Part shown: one piece after another, positions 1 through 6,233 of the stretch
How the letters are laid out: the number at the start of each line of letters is the position of its first letter
How positions within the stretch are numbered: position 1 is the stretch's first letter
Source of the DNA: Brevundimonas sp.
Lineage (GTDB): Bacteria; Pseudomonadota; Alphaproteobacteria; Caulobacterales; Caulobacteraceae
Direction: 5' to 3'
DNA: 6,283 bases
Assembly (NCBI GenBank): GCA_022712235.1
Contig: JALAGW010000320.1
Location: 1-6,283, forward strand
The notes under the pieces: model-generated
Database searches by the model: none
What the model saw: the letters and a program-made list of their open reading frames with translations, nothing else
Told to the model about the DNA's origin: nothing
Made by a program: the position numbers and the translations under genes

Positions 1-5
1 CCCAA

Positions 6-30
6 CCCTTCCCCCATCAAGGGGGAAGGG
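6..30. repeat. GC-rich perfect stem-loop upstream of glyS
   Basis: CCCTTCCCCC (6-15) and GGGGGAAGGG (21-30) form a perfect 10-bp stem around the loop ATCAA. No T-run follows the 3' arm, so it is not a standard intrinsic terminator. I recall similar stem-loops as dispersed intergenic elements in Caulobacter/Brevundimonas-type genomes. It may mark the gap between an upstream gene, by usual order glyQ, and glyS. The upstream gene itself is not visible in this window. Confidence 0.7.
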
Positions 31-73
31 CCCTCTGGCGCGCCCGTGATCAATGGGTGCGGGACGAAAACTG

Positions 74-2422
74 ATGCCCCAGCTTCTCCTCGAAATCTTC
101 TCCGAAGAAATCCCCGCCCGCATGCAGCAGGGCGCCGCGCGCGATCTGGAGCGCATGGCGTCCGAGCGTCTCACGGCCGCCGGTCTGACCTGGGAGGCGC
201 TGAACGTCTTCGCCGGGCCGCGCCGCCTGACCCTGGTGATCGACGGCCTGCCTGTCGCCACGCCCGACCGCAACGAAGAGGTCAAGGGCCCCAAGACCTC
301 GGCCCCGGCTCAGGCGCTGGAAGGCTTCCTGCGCAAGACCGGCCTGACGCAGGACCAGCTGGTCGAGCGTGACGGGATCTGGTTCGCCGAGATCAGCAGC
401 AAGGGCCGTCAGACGACCGAGGTCTTCGCCGAGACCGTGGATCAGATCGTTCGCAGCTTCCCCTGGCCCAAGTCGATGCGTTGGGGCACGGGCACGCTGC
501 GCTGGGTGCGCCCGATCAAGCGCATCATCGCCCTGTTCGACGGGGCGGTGGTTCCGTTCGAGATCGACGGCGTCCAGTCCGGCGACGTGACCGAGGGGCA
601 TCGTTTCCTCGGCAGCGGCAAGCCGTTCGCGGTCAAGGACTTCGCCGACTATCGCGCCAAACTGGAACGCGATTTCGTCCTGCTGGACGTGGCTGACCGC
701 AAGCTGCGCATTCTGGAAGCCGCCAAGGCCGCCTGCGCCGCGCGCGGTCTGGTTCTGGTCGATGACGACGGCCTGCTGGACGAGGTCGCAGGTCTGGCCG
801 AATGGCCGACGCCGATCCTCGGCGACATGGACCCGCAATTCCTGTCCCTGCCGCCCGAAGTGGTCCGCCTGTCGATGAAGGTGCACCAGAAGTATTTCGC
901 CGTGCGCGATCCGTCGAAAGACGGTCTGGCGCCCAACTTCCTCGTCGTCGCCAACGTCGAGGCGACCGATGGCGGTCAGGCTCTGGCCGCCGGCAACTCC
1001 AAAGTCCTGTCGGCCCGCTTGAACGACGCCCGCTTCTTCTGGGACGAGGATCAGAAGGTCGGCTTCGACGCCTGGAACGACAAGCTGAAGGGCGTCACCT
1101 TCCACGCCAAGCTGGGCACCCTGTCCGAGCGCGTCGACCGCATCGCGGCGCTGGCGCGCGAGATCGCGCCTCTGGTCGGCGCCGATGCGGCTCAGGCCGA
1201 ACAGGCCGCGCGTCTGTCCAAGGCCGATCTGGCCTCGGGCATGGTCAGCGAGTTCCCGGAACTGCAGGGGATCATGGGCGGCTACTACGCCCGTCTGGCC
1301 GGCTACCCCGACGCCGTCGCAGACGCCGTGCGCGACCACTACAAGCCGCAAGGTCCGGGCGACAGCGTCCCGACGGCCCCGGTCACGGTCGCGGTCGCCA
1401 TCGCCGAGAAGCTGGACACGCTGGTCGGCTTCTTCGCCATTGACGAAAAGCCCACCGGTTCGCGCGACCCCTACGCCCTGCGCCGCGCCGCGCTAGGCGT
1501 GATCCGGCTGGTGCTGGAGAACGGGGTGCGGGTTTCATTTAACTCGCTGATTGCTAGCGCATTCCTCGGTTTAAGAAATCGCCAGTTCATTGATCGTGCT
1601 CGTACTGGAGACGTTTACGTCGGGAGCAAAAAGTTCGCTCAAGTCGGGCTTCTGGGCGGGCGCCGATTAATTGAGCGTAGGAATGAGCCAGAGATCGGTG
1701 ATCTGGTCGAGACGCTTCTGGAAATGATCAGTGGTTCGCCCGATCTCACTCATTGGCGCACCGGTGAGGGGGACTGGGGGCAGACATATTCAGTCAAGTT
1801 CCAAGGGCGGGACTTGGATCATCTGAATGACACTGAACATGTCGTGCCAGTTCAGTTCGACCTGACGGTTAGCCCTCCGATCCGGCTGGACTACAATCCG
1901 GGTCTGCTTATCGCCTTCTTCGCCGACCGCCTGACCGTCCTCCTGCGCGATCAGGGCCAACGCCACGACCTCGTGGCCGCCGTCTTCGCTCTGGGCGACG
2001 ACGATCTGGTGCGGATCGTGCGTCGGGTGGAGGCGCTGGCCGCCTTCCTCGCCACGGACGACGGGGCCAATCTGCTGGCCGGCTACAAGCGGGCGTCGAA
2101 CATCCTCAAGGCCGAGGAGAAGAAGGGGCCGCTGCCGCAGGGCGCCGTCGCCACCGGCCTGGCCAACCAGCCGGCGGAAGAGACCGCCCTGGCCTTTGCC
2201 GCCGCCGCCGCCGCGACCGCCGTGGACGCGGCGCTGGAAATCGAAGACTTCGCCGCCGCCATGACGGCCCTGGCCGCTCTGCGCGGTCCGGTGGACGCCT
2301 TCTTCACCGCCGTCATGGTCAACTCCGACGTGGCCGAGGAGCGGGGCAACCGCCTGAAGCTGCTGGTTCAGGTGCGCGACGTCATGGGCCGGGTGGCGGA
2401 CTTCGGTCAGATCGCGGGGTAG
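74..2422 (+). CDS. glyS: Glycine--tRNA ligase beta subunit with an internal extra segment
   Basis: This is the beta subunit of the heterotetrameric (alpha2beta2) bacterial glycyl-tRNA synthetase. With GlyQ it charges tRNA-Gly in the cytoplasm; the beta subunit supplies most of the tRNA recognition. The family start LLLEIFSEEIPARM follows the ATG at 74. That start is preferred over the in-frame ATG at 53, which has no upstream Shine-Dalgarno, whereas GGGA at 61-64 precedes 74. Visible family blocks are RWVRPIKRI with the GHRF element, VHQKYFAV, the GNSKVLSARLNDARFFW block, an HD-type region with MVSEFPELQGIMGGYYA from about residue 390, PTGSRDPYALRRAALG from residue 460, and a C-terminal anticodon-binding region with YKRASNIL from residue 671. 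The product is 782 aa, against roughly 690 for typical members. The excess lies at about residues 487-609, where codon use changes sharply (see separate entry). The frame is open throughout. Identification is very secure; the effect of the extra segment on activity is unknown. Confidence 0.97.
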   Translation: MPQLLLEIFSEEIPARMQQGAARDLERMASERLTAAGLTWEALNVFAGPRRLTLVIDGLPVATPDRNEEVKGPKTSAPAQALEGFLRKTGLTQDQLVERDGIWFAEISSKGRQTTEVFAETVDQIVRSFPWPKSMRWGTGTLRWVRPIKRIIALFDGAVVPFEIDGVQSGDVTEGHRFLGSGKPFAVKDFADYRAKLERDFVLLDVADRKLRILEAAKAACAARGLVLVDDDGLLDEVAGLAEWPTPILGDMDPQFLSLPPEVVRLSMKVHQKYFAVRDPSKDGLAPNFLVVANVEATDGGQALAAGNSKVLSARLNDARFFWDEDQKVGFDAWNDKLKGVTFHAKLGTLSERVDRIAALAREIAPLVGADAAQAEQAARLSKADLASGMVSEFPELQGIMGGYYARLAGYPDAVADAVRDHYKPQGPGDSVPTAPVTVAVAIAEKLDTLVGFFAIDEKPTGSRDPYALRRAALGVIRLVLENGVRVSFNSLIASAFLGLRNRQFIDRARTGDVYVGSKKFAQVGLLGGRRLIERRNEPEIGDLVETLLEMISGSPDLTHWRTGEGDWGQTYSVKFQGRDLDHLNDTEHVVPVQFDLTVSPPIRLDYNPGLLIAFFADRLTVLLRDQGQRHDLVAAVFALGDDDLVRIVRRVEALAAFLATDDGANLLAGYKRASNILKAEEKKGPLPQGAVATGLANQPAEETALAFAAAAAATAVDAALEIEDFAAAMTALAALRGPVDAFFTAVMVNSDVAEERGNRLKLLVQVRDVMGRVADFGQIAG
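1501..1889. repeat. 11-bp direct repeat pair near the edges of the glyS extra segment
   Basis: GATCCGGCTGG occurs at 1501-1511 and again at 1879-1889. The spacing is 378 nt, exactly 126 codons, and both copies are read in the same frame (encoding IRLV and IRLD). The left copy lies in conserved GlyS sequence just before the codon-use change; the right copy lies near its end. The pair could be a duplication left by insertion or a recombination patch, or chance similarity in GC-rich coding DNA. Confidence 0.6.
1532..1900 (+). other. Foreign-looking in-frame segment inside glyS
   Basis: These 123 codons (GlyS residues about 487-609) lie between the conserved PTGSRDPYALRRAALGVIRLVLENG stretch and the conserved LLIAFFADRL stretch. 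In ordinary GlyS proteins these are separated by only a short linker of roughly 15-25 residues. A hand count gives 53 of 123 codons ending in A or T (GC3 about 57%), against 4 of 42 in the codons just before and 8 of 60 just after. Codons rare elsewhere in the window (TTA, AGA, AGG, GGA) cluster here. The peptide starts helix-like (SLIASAFLGLRNRQF), contains an EIGDLVETLLEMI helix, and ends in strand-like runs such as TYSVKF and VPVQFDLTV. I recognise no family. It lacks intein junction residues and has no stop codon. Boundaries are approximate to several codons. Confidence 0.8.
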
Positions 2423-2436
2423 GGCGCAAGAATGAC

Positions 2437-2580
2437 CCTTCTCCCCTTGTGGGAGAAGGTGGCTCGCGGAGCGAGACGGATGAGGGGTTGCGCGACGTCA
2501 CAGTCTCGCAGCCCCTTTTCGCGTTGAGAGACCCCTCATCCGGCCCTGACGGTCCACCTTCTCCCGCAAGGGAAAAAGGG
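2437..2580. repeat. Composite intergenic inverted repeat between glyS and ppdK
   Basis: The outer arms GGGAGAAGGTGG (2451-2462) and CCACCTTCTCCC (2554-2565) are perfect 12-bp complements. The inner arms CGGATGAGGGG (2477-2487) and CCCCTCATCCG (2532-2542) are perfect 11-bp complements. Local hairpins decorate the ends: CCTTCTCCC/GGGAGAAGG (2437-2445 with 2451-2459), CTCGC/GCGAG (2463-2467 with 2471-2475), and CCC-GCAA-GGG at 2563-2572. GGGAGAAGG can therefore pair with either side. No gene is supported here. I recall elements with this wording as dispersed non-coding repeats in alphaproteobacteria; copy number in this genome cannot be seen from one window. As RNA it could protect or end the glyS transcript, although no T-run follows. 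Confidence 0.85.
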
Positions 2581-2645
2581 AAAGAGATACATCCTCTCAC
2601 GGATTGTTACGCCCCCGGCCTCGCCTTCGCAGGTGCAGCGCGCTA

Positions 2646-2704
2646 GTGAAGTCCCCCGTAAGCGGGACTCACCAGATCCCGCGACAGACCACGGCTCAGG
2701 GACT
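2646..2704 (+). promoter_or_regulatory. ppdK leader with alternative hairpins over the Shine-Dalgarno
   Basis: GTG-A-AGTCCC (2646-2655) pairs with GGGACTCAC (2664-2672): nine pairs with one bulged A. CAG-A-TCCC (2673-2680) can pair with GGGACTG (2699-2705): seven pairs with one bulged A, covering the ppdK Shine-Dalgarno AGGGA (2698-2702). A competing hairpin GCGGGA (2662-2667) with TCCCGC (2677-2682) would disrupt both and leave the ribosome site open. AGTCCC also matches the second GGGACT at 2699-2704. The pairings are seen directly; a regulatory role is inference. It matches no riboswitch class I know. Short complements are common in GC-rich DNA, so chance is a real alternative. No promoter could be assigned in 2581-2645. 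Confidence 0.35.
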
Positions 2705-4401
2705 GCAAGATGACCAAGTGGGTGTACGGCTTCGGCGGGGGCTCCGCCGACGGCGATGCGTCGATGAAGAACCTTCTCGGCGGCAAGGGCGCGAACCTCG
2801 CGGAAATGTCGTCTCTCGGCCTTCCGGTGCCGCCCGGCTTTACGATCACGACGGAAGCCTGCGTCCACTATTATTCCCACGAAGAGACCTATCCGGCCGA
2901 GCTGGCCGATCAGGTCGCCGCCGGTCTGAAGACCGTCGAGGGCATCGTCGGCAAGACCTTCGGCGACGCGTCCAACCCCCTGCTGGTCTCAGTGCGCTCG
3001 GGCGCGCGGGCCTCGATGCCGGGCATGATGGACACGGTGCTGAACCTGGGCCTGAACGACCAGACGGTCGAGGGTCTGGCCGCCCTGTCCGGCGACCGTC
3101 GCTTCGCCTTCGACAGCTATCGTCGTTTCATCACCATGTATTCCAACGTGGTTCTGGGCATCGGCCACGACCAGTTCGAGGAGGTTCTGGACGACCACAA
3201 GGACCGTCTGGGCGTCTCGGTCGACACCGAGCTGACCGCCGAGAACTGGGAAAAGGTCGTCGCCGACTACAAGCTTCTGGTCGAGCGCGAACTGGGCCGC
3301 GCCTTCCCGCAGGACCCGCAAGACCAGCTGTGGGGCGCCGTCTCGGCCGTCTTCGCCAGCTGGATGAACGACCGGGCGAAATTCTATCGCCGCATGCACG
3401 ACATCCCCGAAAGCTGGGGCACGGCCGTCAACATCCAGTCCATGGTGTTCGGCAACATGGGCGAAACCAGCGCCACCGGCGTGGCCTTCACCCGCAACCC
3501 CTCGACCGGTGAGGCGCGCCTGTACGGCGAGTTCCTGATCAACGCCCAGGGCGAGGACGTGGTCGCGGGCATCCGCACGCCCCAGTCGCTGACGAAGGCG
3601 GGCCGCGAGGAAATGGGCGAGACCGCCCCCTCAATGGAAGAGGCCATGCCCGAGGTCTTCGGCCAGTTCGTCGAGGTCGTGAACCGGCTGGAAAGCCACT
3701 ATCGCGACATGCAGGACATCGAGTTCACGGTCGAACAGGGCCGTCTGTGGATGCTGCAGACCCGCAACGGCAAGCGCACCGCCAAGTCGGCGCTAAAGAT
3801 CGCCGTGGACCTGGCCTCCGAAGGCGTGATCTCGCAGGAAGAGGCCGTCTCGCGGGTCGAGCCCGCCGCCCTGGACCAGCTGCTGCACCCGACCTTGGAC
3901 CCCGACGCCGCCCGTTCGGTGGTGGCGGCGGGCCTGCCGGCCTCGCCCGGCGCGGCGACCGGCAAGATCGTCTTCGACGCCGACGAGGCCGAGCGTCTGG
4001 CCCAGCAGGGCGACGCCGTCATCCTGGTGCGCGAGGAAACCAGCCCCGAGGACATCCACGGCATGCACGCGGCGCGCGGCATCGTCACGGCCCGCGGCGG
4101 CATGACCAGCCACGCGGCCGTCGTGGCGCGCGGCATGGGGCGCCCTTGCGTCTCCGGCGCCGGCGAGATCTCGATCAACGAGAAGGCCGGGACCTTCACC
4201 GCGCGCGGCCGCGTCTTCAAGGCTGGCGAGGTCATCACCATCGACGGCGGCAAGGGCGAGGTGCTGGACGGCGCCGTGCCAATGATCGAGCCGGAGCTGA
4301 CGGGCGACTTCCAGACCCTGATGGGCTGGGCCGACGCCGTGCGCCGCCTGAAGGTCCGCGCCAACGCCGAGACCCCGCTGGACGCCCGCACCGCGCGCGG
4401 C

Positions 4402-4451
<50 letters not shown>

Positions 4452-4628
4452 CGAGGCCCGCATCGCCGCCGTGCGCGAGATGATCCTGGCCGACGACGAG
4501 CAGGGCCGCCGTTCCGCCCTGGCCAAGATCGCCCCGTTCCAGAAGTCGGACTTCGTCGAACTGTTCACCATCATGAGCGGCCTGCCGGTGACGGTCCGCC
4601 TGCTGGACCCGCCGCTGCACGAGTTCAT

Positions 4629-4632
4629 CCCC
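4629..4632 (+). other. Frameshift site in ppdK (one base missing in a C run)
   Basis: The frame reads HEFIP and then diverges into a low-complexity PTPTPTS run ending at a stop at 4690-4692. In the frame whose first codon is CAC at 4632, the text continues HTDADIDALAAGSGLDAEK and on through GHRGCRLGVAYPEIYEMQ, which is standard PPDK. Adding one C or G within the CCCC run restores HEFIPHTDADID. Homopolymer loss is a common sequencing error but also a common spontaneous mutation. Confidence 0.9.
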
Positions 4633-4901
4633 ACACCGACGCCGACATCGACGCCCTGGCCGCCGGATCGGGTCTGGACGCCGAGAAGCTGAAGCGTCGC
4701 GCGCGCGAATTGCACGAGACCAACCCCATGCTGGGCCACCGCGGCTGCCGCCTGGGCGTCGCCTATCCCGAGATCTACGAGATGCAGGTCCGCGCCATCC
4801 TGGAGGCGGCGCTGGAGGTGAAGAAGGCGTCGGGCGTGGCTCCGATCCCCGAGATCATGCACCCCCTGGTCGCCCTGGGCCTGGAGATGAAATACCTGCG
4901 C

Positions 4902-4904
4902 TAA
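4902..4904 (+). other. In-frame TAA in the ppdK C-terminal domain
   Basis: Reading in the post-frameshift frame, EMKYLR is followed by TAA and then LTDRTARVVFETAGDSVDY, with PPDK wording resuming immediately. The family usually has an acidic or similar residue here, so a single G-to-T change from GAA is the simplest origin. It is independent of the frameshift about 270 nt upstream and removes the barrel segments SFGTNDLTQTTFG and GICGEHGGDP from the product. Confidence 0.88.
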
Positions 4905-5423
4905 CTGACCGACCGGACGGCCAGGGTCGTGTTCGAGACGGCCGGCGACAGCGTTGACTACCTGGTCGGCACCATGGTGGAGCTGCCGCGCGCCGCCCTG
5001 CGCGCCGCGGATCTGGCCGAACACGCCGAGTTCTTCAGCTTCGGCACCAACGACCTGACCCAGACGACCTTCGGCATCAGCCGCGACGACTCGGGCCGCT
5101 TCCTGCAGGCCTATCTGGACAAGGGCATCTTCGAGACCGACCCCTTCGTCCGTCTGGACCAGAGCGGCGTGGGCGACCTGATCCGCATCGCCGAGGAGCG
5201 GGGCCGGGCGGTCAAGCCGGGCATGAAGATGGGCATTTGCGGCGAACACGGCGGCGATCCGTCGTCTATCGCCTTCTGCGAGACCGTCGGCCTCGAATAC
5301 GTCTCCTGCTCGCCCTACCGCGTGCCGATCGCCCGTCTGGCGGCGGCCCAGGCCGCGCTTGCGGCCCGTTCGGGCGAGGAGCGCGAAAAGGACCGCTGAG
5401 GCCTGTCTTAGGCTTGAGCGTGC

Positions 5424-5451
5424 AAAGGCGGTCCTTCGGGGCCGCCTTTTT
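5424..5451 (+). terminator. Intrinsic terminator after ppdK
   Basis: AAAGGCGGTCC (5424-5434) and GGGCCGCCTTT (5439-5449) form an 11-pair stem with one G-U wobble, closed by a TTCG tetraloop (a stable C(UUCG)G cap) and running into TTTTT (5447-5451). It starts 24 nt after the ppdK stop codon, so it should end the ppdK transcript and isolate the next gene. Confidence 0.92.
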
Positions 5452-5630
5452 CATGACGGATTGAGGTCAAGATCAGCATAACGCTGTGTGTGTCTGTATG
5501 CTCACAGCTGTTCCTCTGTATTCATGAGAATCTGGAACGGCTTGCCAGGGTAGCCATTTAACTCCTCGCTGGATGGGGTCGGTGACCGCAGAAGTCACCG
5601 CATCTAGGATTACTAGGAGTAATAGAAACA
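5452..5630 (+). promoter_or_regulatory. Promoter and 5' leader region of the outer-membrane protein gene
   Basis: This is a non-coding, AT-richer gap between the ppdK terminator and the next gene. It holds an inverted repeat GCTGTG (5483-5488)/CACAGC (5503-5508). GGAAC at 5534-5538, followed after 16 nt by CATT (5555-5558), loosely resembles the alphaproteobacterial EcfG-type promoter (GGAAC-N16/17-CGTT) with one mismatch. A hairpin CGGTGAC (5580-5586)/GTCACCG (5594-5600) is followed by a small palindrome ATTACT-AGG-AGTAAT (5609-5623) that contains the AGGAG ribosome site. I found no convincing housekeeping -35/-10 pair. The gene's own promoter must lie here, because an intrinsic terminator precedes it. 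Confidence 0.5.
5615..5619 (+). promoter_or_regulatory. Shine-Dalgarno AGGAG for the outer-membrane protein gene
   Basis: AGGAG lies 11 nt before the ATG at 5631, slightly longer spacing than usual. It occupies the loop and the first bases of the 3' arm of the palindrome ATTACT-AGG-AGTAAT. It supports ATG 5631, which also gives a complete signal peptide. Confidence 0.7.
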
Positions 5631-6158
5631 ATGCGTAACATTCTTATCGCCGCCGTCGCCGTTTCTGCAATCGCCGCTCCGGCCTTTGCGCAATCGAACC
5701 CTGAGCCGCGCGGATATGGTTCGCTGGGCTATACTCATGTTGAAGGCGATAGCGCCACGACCGGCGCCGTGACCGGCCGCCTGGGCGTCAACCTGAACCG
5801 CTACCTGGCCGTCGAGACCGAAACCTCGGTCGGCGTCAAGGACGATGACTTCACCGTCGCCGGCGTGGACGGCTCGATCAAGCACGAGTGGGACGCCGCC
5901 GGTTACGTGGTCGGCAAGTATCCGGTCAGCGACAAGCTGGAGCTGTTCGCGCGCGGCGGCTACGGCCACACGGAACTAAAGCAGGAGTTCCCCGGCGCCA
6001 ACACCGACGTGGGCGGCGACAGCTGGAACTATGGCGTCGGCGCCAACTACTACGTCGACGGCGTCAACGGCGTCCGCGCAGACTGGACCCGCCGCGACTT
6101 CCGCGACAACGCGGGTGAAGCCGACGCCTATTCGGTCAGCTACATCCGCCGCTTCTAA
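5631..6158 (+). CDS. Outer-membrane beta-barrel protein (OmpA/OprF N-terminal barrel type)
   Basis: The product is 175 aa and predicted to be secreted to the outer membrane. It begins with a clear Sec signal peptide: positive MRN, a hydrophobic core ILIAAVAVSAIAA, and cleavage after PAFA (Ala20) before Gln21. The mature 155 residues show alternating polar/apolar strands: YGSLGYTHV, AVTGRLGVNL, YLAVETETSVGV, IKHEWDAAGYVVGKY, LELFARGGYGHTEL, SWNYGVGANYYV, GVRADWTRRDF and AYSVSYIRRF. That fits an eight-stranded barrel. The chain ends in Phe, as expected for recognition by the BAM assembly machinery. There is no periplasmic peptidoglycan-binding (OmpA-like) domain, so it is a barrel-only protein resembling the OMP_b-brl family. 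The specific role is unknown: a small porin-like or structural envelope protein is likely. It is monocistronic, between two strong terminators. Its first codons use more A/T than the rest of the gene. Confidence 0.9.
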   Translation: MRNILIAAVAVSAIAAPAFAQSNPEPRGYGSLGYTHVEGDSATTGAVTGRLGVNLNRYLAVETETSVGVKDDDFTVAGVDGSIKHEWDAAGYVVGKYPVSDKLELFARGGYGHTELKQEFPGANTDVGGDSWNYGVGANYYVDGVNGVRADWTRRDFRDNAGEADAYSVSYIRRF

Positions 6159-6180
6159 GCGCGGATGGCCTGAAATGACG

Positions 6181-6211
6181 AAGGCCCGCTCCAGTCGGAG
6201 CGGGCCTTTTT
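6181..6211 (+). terminator. Intrinsic terminator after the beta-barrel gene
   Basis: AAGGCCCGCTCC (6181-6192) and GGAGCGGGCCTT (6197-6208) form a perfect 12-bp stem around the loop AGTC and run into TTTTT (6207-6211). It sits 22 nt after the stop codon. On the minus strand it is followed by only a short T stretch, so it is mainly a plus-strand terminator. Confidence 0.95.
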
Positions 6212-6233
6212 CGTTGGTCGATTTTTTAGGCGG

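Noticed and set aside
53..73. Alternative glyS start at ATG 53, adding seven residues
   Set aside because: It has no Shine-Dalgarno, and the conserved GlyS N-terminus begins at the ATG at 74.
50..1351. Long open minus-strand frame (433 codons) opposite glyS
   Set aside because: It is a shadow of GlyS codon bias in GC-rich DNA. Its low-complexity composition matches no family, while the plus strand has a clear GlyS reading across the same bases.
1532..1900. Intein within GlyS
   Set aside because: There is no Cys or Ser at the start in intein context, no terminal His-Asn followed by Cys/Ser/Thr, no splicing-block motifs, and the segment is shorter than most mini-inteins.
2449..2646. Small open frames across the glyS-ppdK gap on both strands
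   Set aside because: They are translations of the palindromic repeat, without ribosome sites or protein-like composition.
2633..2713. Short leader ORF from GTG 2633 ending at TGA 2711-2713, overlapping the ppdK ATG
   Set aside because: It has no Shine-Dalgarno at a usable distance, an Arg/Pro-rich sequence of chance type and no run of regulatory codons. The ATGA overlap is probably coincidental.
4902..4904. Recoded stop in ppdK (for example selenocysteine or pyrrolysine)
   Set aside because: The codon is TAA, not TGA or TAG, and PPDK needs no such residue here. A point mutation or sequence error is simpler.
5542..5570. TTGCCA as a housekeeping -35 box
   Set aside because: At 17-nt spacing the -10 position reads CTCGCT, which is not a plausible -10 element.
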